Assembly: GCA_021205715.1 (NCBI GenBank)
Contig: JAJPXA010000091.1
Coordinates: forward strand, 1-5,871
Direction: 5' to 3'
Length of the DNA stretch: 5,871 nucleotides
DNA from: Bacillota bacterium
Lineage (GTDB): Bacteria; Bacillota; Clostridia; UBA1381
Part shown: positions 1 to 4,184 of the stretch, piece by piece
Position numbering within the stretch: position 1 is the first letter of the stretch
How the letters are laid out: each line of letters opens with the position of its first letter
Made by a program: the position numbers and the translations under genes
The notes under the pieces: generated by a model
Seen by the model: only the letters and a program-made list of their open reading frames with translations
The model's database searches: none
What the model was told of the DNA's origin: nothing

Positions 1-224
1 GCGGTTTCAATTATAACTCTTTGACGCTCGCCGTCCCACTCGACATCTGCGCCGAGCGCCTCAAATATCGCCCGCATAGGCACAAGCACTCGGTCGTCCG
101 TATTTATCGGCGGCGGCTCGCACAAAAGCTCCGCGCCGTCTATTTCGACGGTTATCTCCTCCGCGTATGCGGTCGCGGAAAAAAATGCCGCAAGGCATAA
201 CGCAAAGCATAGTATTTTTTTCAT
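1..224 (-). CDS. Secreted stalk-domain protein (copper amine oxidase N-terminal-like), 5' part only
   Basis: This reading frame runs off the left edge, so only about 74 N-terminal residues are visible. Residues 1-21 form a typical signal peptide: a KK start, a hydrophobic core rich in Leu, Ala and Phe, and a predicted AYA|EE cleavage site, which implies export. The mature part matches the stalk domain known as copper amine oxidase N-terminal domain (Pfam Cu_amine_oxidN1). It has a short beta-strand with IDG (28-30), then RVLVPMRAIFEALGADVEW (about 46-64) and a VII strand. In Bacillota this domain is usually a surface or cell-wall module attached to varied C-terminal domains and does not itself imply copper or amine oxidase activity. 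The ATG has a GGGAG ribosome binding site (233-237) 8 nt upstream and lies 22 nt after the tmk stop, so the two genes are probably co-transcribed. The C-terminal domain, and hence the function, is outside the window. Confidence 0.85.
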   Translation of the reverse strand, partial: MKKILCFALCLAAFFSATAYAEEITVEIDGAELLCEPPPINTDDRVLVPMRAIFEALGADVEWDGERQRVIIET

Positions 225-246
225 AGTATTTTCTCCCAAAACGAGT

Positions 247-927
247 CTAAATATCCGTCAAAACCGCTTTAACTGCGGAATACACCTCGTCGTTTATATC
301 CTCAATACTCCTGACCGCGCCGTTTTCGGCGCAGACGATACGCTTCCAACCGTAGCTTTCAGCCACGAAAACGGCGTTGTCATAGCTCTTTTGAAGATAC
401 TCTCGGTTGCGCTCGTGAATATCCTTCACGTCCGTGCCGTCTATTTTATTCGCGCGATTTTCCATAAGGCGTATGCCGTATTCCGGCGGCATATCGAGGA
501 AAATCGTAATATCGGGCTTCGGCAAGCCGCAGATGTTGTATTCAAAATCGTAAACCCAGTCGATAAATTTCTTTTTTTCCGAAAGGTCGTCTATCTTCCC
601 CGCCTGATGTATCATATTCGAGGTCGTGTATCTGTCCGCCAATATCACCGCGCCGCCGTTATAATCGGCGCCCCAGTCGGTTTTATACGAGGCAAAGCGG
701 TCAAGCGCGAAAAACGCGGACGCGGTATACGCGTTCACATCATCCGGATTTGTTCCGAACTCGCCGTCGAGATACATTTTTATCAATGACGACGACGGAC
801 TGTCATACACCGGAAACGATACCGCGCGTATATTAACGCCGTCGGATTTAAGCCGCTTACGCAAAAGCTCCGTCTGCGTCTGCTTGCCGCTCGAGTCGAC
901 TCCGTCGACAGCAATTAAAATTCCCAT
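247..927 (-). CDS. tmk: Thymidylate kinase (dTMP kinase)
   Basis: The predicted 226-residue cytoplasmic enzyme phosphorylates dTMP to dTDP with ATP, a required step to dTTP. Visible motifs are the P-loop GVDSSGKQTQ (residues 9-18), a substrate-side SFPVYDSPSS segment (37-46), DRFAS (76-80), the ADRYTTSNMIHQ segment carrying the Asp-Arg motif (97-108), the core strand LPKPDITIFLDMPPE (135-149) and a basic lid-like stretch around 153-161. Length is close to the roughly 200-230 residues usual for the family. The start at 927 is chosen because an exact AGGAGG lies 6 nt upstream and the conserved MGxLIAVDG begins there. An in-frame TTG 57 nt further upstream is the -35 hexamer of the promoter, so it cannot be the start of the transcript's coding region. 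The P-loop ends in GKQ rather than the usual GK[S/T], a feature I associate with clostridial homologues. A broader deoxynucleoside monophosphate kinase specificity is possible but less likely. Confidence 0.93.
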   Translation of the reverse strand: MGILIAVDGVDSSGKQTQTELLRKRLKSDGVNIRAVSFPVYDSPSSSLIKMYLDGEFGTNPDDVNAYTASAFFALDRFASYKTDWGADYNGGAVILADRYTTSNMIHQAGKIDDLSEKKKFIDWVYDFEYNICGLPKPDITIFLDMPPEYGIRLMENRANKIDGTDVKDIHERNREYLQKSYDNAVFVAESYGWKRIVCAENGAVRSIEDINDEVYSAVKAVLTDI

Positions 928-933
928 ATAATG

Positions 934-939
934 CCTCCT
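934..939 (-). promoter_or_regulatory. Ribosome binding site of tmk
   Basis: An exact AGGAGG lies 6 nt before the ATG at 927. It fixes the tmk start and rules out the longer in-frame TTG-initiated version. Confidence 0.9.
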
Positions 940-955
940 TTTATACGTTGAATAC

Positions 956-984
956 AGTATACCAAATTTGCGTCGGTATGTCAA
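956..984 (-). promoter_or_regulatory. Sigma-A (sigma-70 type) promoter of tmk
   Basis: On the minus strand a perfect -35 TTGACA (979-984) is followed by a 17-bp spacer (962-978) and a -10 TATACT (956-961), five of six matches to TATAAT. By the usual spacing, transcription should start near 949-950 and give a leader of about 22 nt with little besides the ribosome binding site. This makes tmk and the following stalk-domain gene a transcription unit separate from the prmA-flavoprotein pair. The promoter type is what the RpoD encoded in this window should recognise. Confidence 0.9.
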
Positions 985-986
985 AC

Positions 987-998
987 GGCTTTAAAGCC
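987..998. repeat. Perfect 12-bp palindrome next to the tmk promoter
   Basis: GGCTTTAAAGCC is self-complementary and ends two bases upstream of the -35 hexamer. With flanking A and T runs it can fold as a 4-bp stem and 4-nt loop, extended by A-T pairs across a one-base bulge. It could be a weak terminator for the preceding flavoprotein gene, an operator for tmk, or chance. The stem is too short and the following T-run (GTTTGA on the minus strand) too poor to call a terminator with confidence. Confidence 0.4.
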
Positions 999-1031
999 TT
1001 TTACTCCGAAAAGTCGAAACCGGGCGAAAAA

Positions 1032-2081
1032 TTACAATTTTGATGTCTGTTTTACTATGCTTTCAAATTCCTTTATATATTTTATAAATTCTCTCTTTTC
1101 ATCATCGTTCAATTTAAACTCCGCGCCGAACGGCTTTTTGAACATCTTGTATTTTAACATTTTCAAATGCGTTTCCAAAAAATACAGACCCTCGCCTCCC
1201 CATCCGTAGGAACCGAAAAGCATACACGGCTTTTGCTTGTTTATAATCTTATCCGTTTTCGCGACAACATTCCAAATACTCTCCGGCGCGTCCGCGTTTA
1301 TCGTGTCGGTACCGATTATAAGAGCGGAACAACCGTTCACCGCAGACGCTATATTCTCCGCGCCGTCCTCCGCCGCGTTATATATTTCAAGCTCTCCCGA
1401 AAATATCTCTTTTACAATTTTTGACATTTCGTATGTATACCCGTACATCGAATGGTATACCATTACGGCGCGGTCTGAATTTTTATGAAGCAATTCCTCA
1501 TAATCTTTTATAACACCGCTCGTTTTCGCGCCGCCCTCCGCGGGTAAAATCAAATCGAATTTTTCCGATTTGAGCTTGCCGAGCGCGAGCCGCGCGTAAT
1601 CACTGCGCGTCATTAAATTATCCGCGAAATATTCCGCGCAGTCGTTCCCCGAAAAAAGGTCGCACGAAAACAACGCGCCGCCGTACAGCGTCAGCATACT
1701 GTCGGGCCAATTTAAATAAGGCGCGAGTATGAATTTAAGCGTTCTGCCGCATAGGTCAAGACACATTCCGTCCTTCGCCAAAATTTGCTTGAACGGCTTT
1801 TCGATAAGTCGGCTTAAAAATTTCAATCCCGCGGTAGACGCTATAACCGTAATATTCGGATTAATATCAAGCAGCTTAATAAGCGACGCGCATCTGTTCG
1901 GCTCGCAGTGATTTACCACCGCGTATTTAATATTGCCGATGCCCGCGAAGCTCTCAACCTCCACCAAGTACTCGTCAAAATATTGCGCGCCCACGCCGTC
2001 GATTAAAATATCCTTGCCGATAAGATACGCGTTTATATCGCCGCGCGAAAATTTATGTATATCATCTCTAATATTTTCCAT
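1032..2081 (-). CDS. Flavodiiron-family protein (FprA-like) with degenerate diiron site and intact flavodoxin domain
   Basis: The predicted 349-residue protein has the flavodiiron layout: a metallo-beta-lactamase-like domain (about 1-200) fused to a flavodoxin-like domain (about 205-345). Classical members reduce O2 or NO to water or N2O at a diiron centre fed by FMN. The fold signatures are clear: VVNHCEP (55-61), KFLSRLI, LDLCGRTLKFILAPYLNWPDSM (108-129), LFSCDLF (137-143) and LPAEGG (179-184). The ligand set is not: H58, E60 and D141 remain, but the expected Asp and His after HxE are N62 and R63, the His of APxLHWPD is N124, and the His of the PSHG-type motif is E182. The stretch between D141 and E182 is also about 20 residues shorter than in well-studied members. 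The FMN-phosphate loop SMYGYT (211-216) and GSYGWGGEG (290-298) are preserved. Diiron-based oxygen reduction is therefore unlikely; an FMN-dependent electron-transfer or sensing role is my inference. The ATG at 2081 is preferred over a GTG at 2090, which lacks a ribosome binding site. The gene follows prmA after a 9-nt gap. Confidence 0.82.
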   Translation of the reverse strand: MENIRDDIHKFSRGDINAYLIGKDILIDGVGAQYFDEYLVEVESFAGIGNIKYAVVNHCEPNRCASLIKLLDINPNITVIASTAGLKFLSRLIEKPFKQILAKDGMCLDLCGRTLKFILAPYLNWPDSMLTLYGGALFSCDLFSGNDCAEYFADNLMTRSDYARLALGKLKSEKFDLILPAEGGAKTSGVIKDYEELLHKNSDRAVMVYHSMYGYTYEMSKIVKEIFSGELEIYNAAEDGAENIASAVNGCSALIIGTDTINADAPESIWNVVAKTDKIINKQKPCMLFGSYGWGGEGLYFLETHLKMLKYKMFKKPFGAEFKLNDDEKREFIKYIKEFESIVKQTSKL

Positions 2082-2086
2082 TCCTG

Positions 2087-2092
2087 TCACCT
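2087..2092 (-). promoter_or_regulatory. Ribosome binding site of the flavoprotein gene, overlapping the prmA stop
   Basis: AGGTGA lies 5 nt before the ATG at 2081 and shares its first two bases with the prmA TAG stop (2091-2093). This favours 2081 over the GTG at 2088-2090, which lies inside the site itself. Ribosomes terminating on prmA would sit on this site, which suggests translational coupling. Confidence 0.65.
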
Positions 2093-3053
2093 ATTTGCAA
2101 ACAATCGATACCCAGTCCTTTTGTCGGCGCTCGCTTACAGTCTTAAATCCCGCCGCGTCAAGCGCCGTTTTAACATCATCGGTTCTGCTTTCGATTATGC
2201 CGGATGTGATAAACACGCCGCCGTCCTTCATATATTTCTTCGCCGCCGGCGAGAGCGCGATAATAACATCCGCCACAATATTCGCGAGAACTATGTCATA
2301 CTCGCCGAGCTTGCCTTGGATGCTTTTATCCGTTAAAATATCGCCCGCGTACAGCGTGTAGCGGCTGTCGTCAATGCCATTTCGGCGCGCGTTTTGACGC
2401 GCGGTGCCGACCGCGTTCGGGTCAATATCTATCGCGTCCGCGCTCTCCGCGCCCAGAAGCAATGCGATAATCGATAAAATTCCGCTTCCACAGCCCAAAT
2501 CGAGAATTTTCATCCCCGGCTTCACGTATTTTTCAAGGCTCTCTATGCAAAGCCTTGTCGTTTCGTGCGAGCCGGTACCGAAGCTCAAACCCGGCTCGAT
2601 ATTAAACACAACCTTGCCGCCGCGCTCCGCAGGGAAGTCCTCCCATACCGGCTTGATTATAACGCGTTCGCCTATTTCCATTGTATGATAGTACTTCTTC
2701 CAGTTATTCTGCCAGTCCTCGTCGCGCACTCCGTTAATTTCGTATTCAAGCCGTCCGAATTCACCGTCGGCGTCAAGCGCCTTCAATGCCGCAAGCTCGC
2801 CCTTTATCGCGATAATCATTTCATTACCCGCCGCGTTGTCGTTTACATAAACGCTTACCTTTGTTTCGCCGCTTTTCTCTTTTATCAAATCCTCGTCGAC
2901 ATAATCCCAATACTGCTTGTTGTTTTCAAGAAAATCTTTAAAATCGCGCTCGTCCTCTATCTCCAAGCCTGTTATGCCGAGTCCGTAAAGCCTGCCCGAA
3001 AGCGGGTCAATTCCCTCGGATGTTGTGTATATTGTGACCTTTAACCAATCCAT
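2091..3053 (-). CDS. prmA: Ribosomal protein L11 methyltransferase
   Basis: The predicted 320-residue cytoplasmic enzyme transfers methyl groups from S-adenosylmethionine to ribosomal protein L11 (family knowledge). The N-terminal part (about 1-130) begins MDWLKVTIYTTSEG, as in the substrate-recognition domain of PrmA, and includes the DEDWQNNWKKYYH segment (111-123). The catalytic domain carries IEPGLSFGTGSHETT (152-166), the PrmA hallmark, then the SAM-binding motif LDLGCGSGIL (184-193), the acidic IDIDP (208-212) and VLANIVADVI (255-264) in place of the NPPY-type motif. Length agrees with the family's usual 300-320. The ATG at 3053 has AAAGGAG 7 nt upstream; a longer in-frame TTG start at 3092 falls in the loop of the terminator-like hairpin and is rejected. 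In many Firmicutes prmA follows dnaJ in the heat-shock operon. Here it follows rpoD and precedes a flavoprotein gene. Confidence 0.95.
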   Translation of the reverse strand: MDWLKVTIYTTSEGIDPLSGRLYGLGITGLEIEDERDFKDFLENNKQYWDYVDEDLIKEKSGETKVSVYVNDNAAGNEMIIAIKGELAALKALDADGEFGRLEYEINGVRDEDWQNNWKKYYHTMEIGERVIIKPVWEDFPAERGGKVVFNIEPGLSFGTGSHETTRLCIESLEKYVKPGMKILDLGCGSGILSIIALLLGAESADAIDIDPNAVGTARQNARRNGIDDSRYTLYAGDILTDKSIQGKLGEYDIVLANIVADVIIALSPAAKKYMKDGGVFITSGIIESRTDDVKTALDAAGFKTVSERRQKDWVSIVCK

Positions 3054-3060
3054 TTTTGCT

Positions 3061-3067
3061 CTCCTTT
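3061..3067 (-). promoter_or_regulatory. Ribosome binding site of prmA
   Basis: AAAGGAG lies 7 nt before the ATG at 3053 and sets the prmA start. Only 5 nt separate it from the base of the terminator-like hairpin, so the hairpin could influence ribosome access. Confidence 0.85.
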
Positions 3068-3072
3068 CTTTA

Positions 3073-3105
3073 AAAATTCTCAGCCCGAACAAGGCTGAGA
3101 ATTTT
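3073..3105 (-). terminator. Perfect 13-bp inverted repeat after rpoD, probable intrinsic terminator or attenuator
   Basis: The arms 3093-3105 and 3073-3085 are perfectly complementary over 13 bp around a 7-nt loop (TTGTTCG on the minus strand). The loop-proximal half is G+C-rich (CTCAGCC with GGCTGAG), and the downstream arm ends in five T residues when the adjacent base 3072 is included. It begins 2 nt after the rpoD stop codon. This is the form of a Rho-independent terminator for dnaG-rpoD, although the T-run is short and half buried in the stem, so read-through is plausible. The reverse strand also reads hairpin then TTTTGTTT, but no gene there needs it. Confidence 0.75.
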
Positions 3106-3107
3106 GT

Positions 3108-4184
3108 TTAATTATCAAGAAAATCCTTTAATATTTTTGAGCGGCTCGGATGTCTTAATTTTCTTAATGCCTTGGCTTCAATCTGACGTATGCGCTCCCG
3201 CGTAACGTCAAATTCCTTGCCTACCTCCTCGAGAGTCCGCTGTCTGCCGTCCTCAAGTCCGAAGCGCAGACTCAACACCTTCGCCTCGCGCGGCGTAAGC
3301 GTTTTTAAGACGCTTGCAAGCTGCTCCTTAAGCAGCACAAAACTCGCCGCGTCCGACGGCGAGGGCGCGTCGTCATCAGGTATGAAATCGCCCAAATGAC
3401 TGTCCTCCTCCTCGCCTATGGGAGTTTCAAGCGATACAGGTTCCTGTGAAATTTTGGAAATTTCACGCACCTTTTCAACCGGCATATTAAGCTCCCGCGC
3501 AAGCTCCTCCGGAGTAGGCTCGCGTCCCAGCTCCTGCACCATTTGCCGCGATACTCGAACAAGCTTGTTTATGGTTTCGACCATATGAACGGGAATTCGT
3601 ATGGTTCTCGCCTGATCCGCGATCGCGCGGGTTATAGCCTGTCTTATCCACCAGGTCGCGTAGGTGGAAAATTTGTAACCCTTGGTATAATCAAACTTGT
3701 CCACCGCTTTTATAAGACCCAAATTGCCCTCCTGAATCAGGTCGAGAAAAAGCATACCGCGTCCGACATATCTCTTAGCGATTGAAACAACCAAGCGCAA
3801 ATTCGCCTCGGCAAGACGCTTTTTAGCCTCCTCGTCACCCTCGGACATCGCTTTGGCGAGCTTTGTTTCCTCCTCCGGCGTCAAAAGGTCAACCTTGCCT
3901 ATTTCCTTGAGATACATCTTGACGTGGTCGTCGATATTTATCCCCTCGGGAACCGACAAATCCTCAAGCTCCTCTTTCGTAACCTCAATGTCCTCAAGCT
4001 CCTTGTCCATATCGGTTACAATCTCAATCTCTTCCTTCTCGAATTTGTCATACAGCTTTTCAAGCTCGTTCGGACTTATATCTATTTCCGTAAAAGCGTC
4101 GGTTATATCCTGCTGCGATAAAACGCCCTTTTTCTTCCCAAGCTCCAAAAGTCCTTTTATGACCGATTTTTTCTTCTCGTCCAT
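3108..4184 (-). CDS. rpoD: RNA polymerase primary sigma factor (sigma-A / sigma-70)
   Basis: The 358-residue protein is the housekeeping sigma factor that directs core RNA polymerase to -35/-10 promoters. Region 1.1 is the short Firmicutes form (about 1-55), followed by an acidic linker rich in Glu and Asp (56-80). Region 1.2 starts near DDHVKMYLKEIG (85-96). Region 2 is near-canonical: ANLRLVVSIAKRYVGRGMLFLDLIQEGNLGLIKAVDKFDY (127-166), then the -10-reading YATWWIRQAITRAIADQ (175-191). Region 3 spans about 195-275. Region 4 has LTPREAKVLSLRFGL (296-310) and the -35-binding helix-turn-helix LEEVGKEFDVTRERIRQIEAKALRKLRHP (318-346). Length fits Firmicutes SigA rather than the longer E. coli protein. 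The ATG directly abuts the dnaG TAA, with its ribosome binding site inside the dnaG coding sequence, which indicates coupled translation. No rpsU is seen. Confidence 0.98.
   Translation of the reverse strand: MDEKKKSVIKGLLELGKKKGVLSQQDITDAFTEIDISPNELEKLYDKFEKEEIEIVTDMDKELEDIEVTKEELEDLSVPEGINIDDHVKMYLKEIGKVDLLTPEEETKLAKAMSEGDEEAKKRLAEANLRLVVSIAKRYVGRGMLFLDLIQEGNLGLIKAVDKFDYTKGYKFSTYATWWIRQAITRAIADQARTIRIPVHMVETINKLVRVSRQMVQELGREPTPEELARELNMPVEKVREISKISQEPVSLETPIGEEEDSHLGDFIPDDDAPSPSDAASFVLLKEQLASVLKTLTPREAKVLSLRFGLEDGRQRTLEEVGKEFDVTRERIRQIEAKALRKLRHPSRSKILKDFLDN

Noticed and set aside
391..789. Open frame of 132 codons on the plus strand
   Set aside because: It lies wholly opposite tmk, whose motifs are clear. 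The translation has no recognisable domain and is Arg/His/Val-rich, as expected for an antisense shadow.
928..984. Nineteen-codon N-terminal extension of tmk starting at a TTG
   Set aside because: The TTG is part of the -35 hexamer TTGACA, the stretch contains the -10 box, and an exact AGGAGG precedes the conserved MGILIAVDG start.
1004..1031. Three CGAAA-type repeats just after the flavoprotein stop
   Set aside because: The units are short, unevenly spaced (8 and 10 nt) and form no stable hairpin, so they do not support a terminator or operator call.
2082..2090. GTG start for the flavoprotein gene three codons upstream
   Set aside because: No ribosome binding site precedes it, and it lies within the AGGTGA that serves the ATG at 2081. 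It remains possible, because it would give a start immediately after the prmA stop.
1933..2361. Open frame of 142 codons on the plus strand across the flavoprotein-prmA junction
   Set aside because: It overlaps two genes that are certain from motifs, and its translation is low-information and Ser-rich.
2565..3044. Open frame of 159 codons on the plus strand
   Set aside because: It is antisense to prmA, and the hydrophobic runs are reversed complements of conserved PrmA codons.
3054..3092. Thirteen-codon N-terminal extension of prmA starting at a TTG
   Set aside because: The TTG is in the hairpin loop and the extension runs through the stem and the ribosome binding site. AAAGGAG 7 nt before the ATG at 3053 and the family N-terminus MDWLKV support the shorter form.
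3111..3180. Possible promoter for prmA in the rpoD 3' end (TTAAGA, 17 nt, AATATT; also a GATAAT)
   Set aside because: The first has only four of six matches in each hexamer, and the second lacks a plausible -35. AT-rich coding sequence gives such matches by chance.
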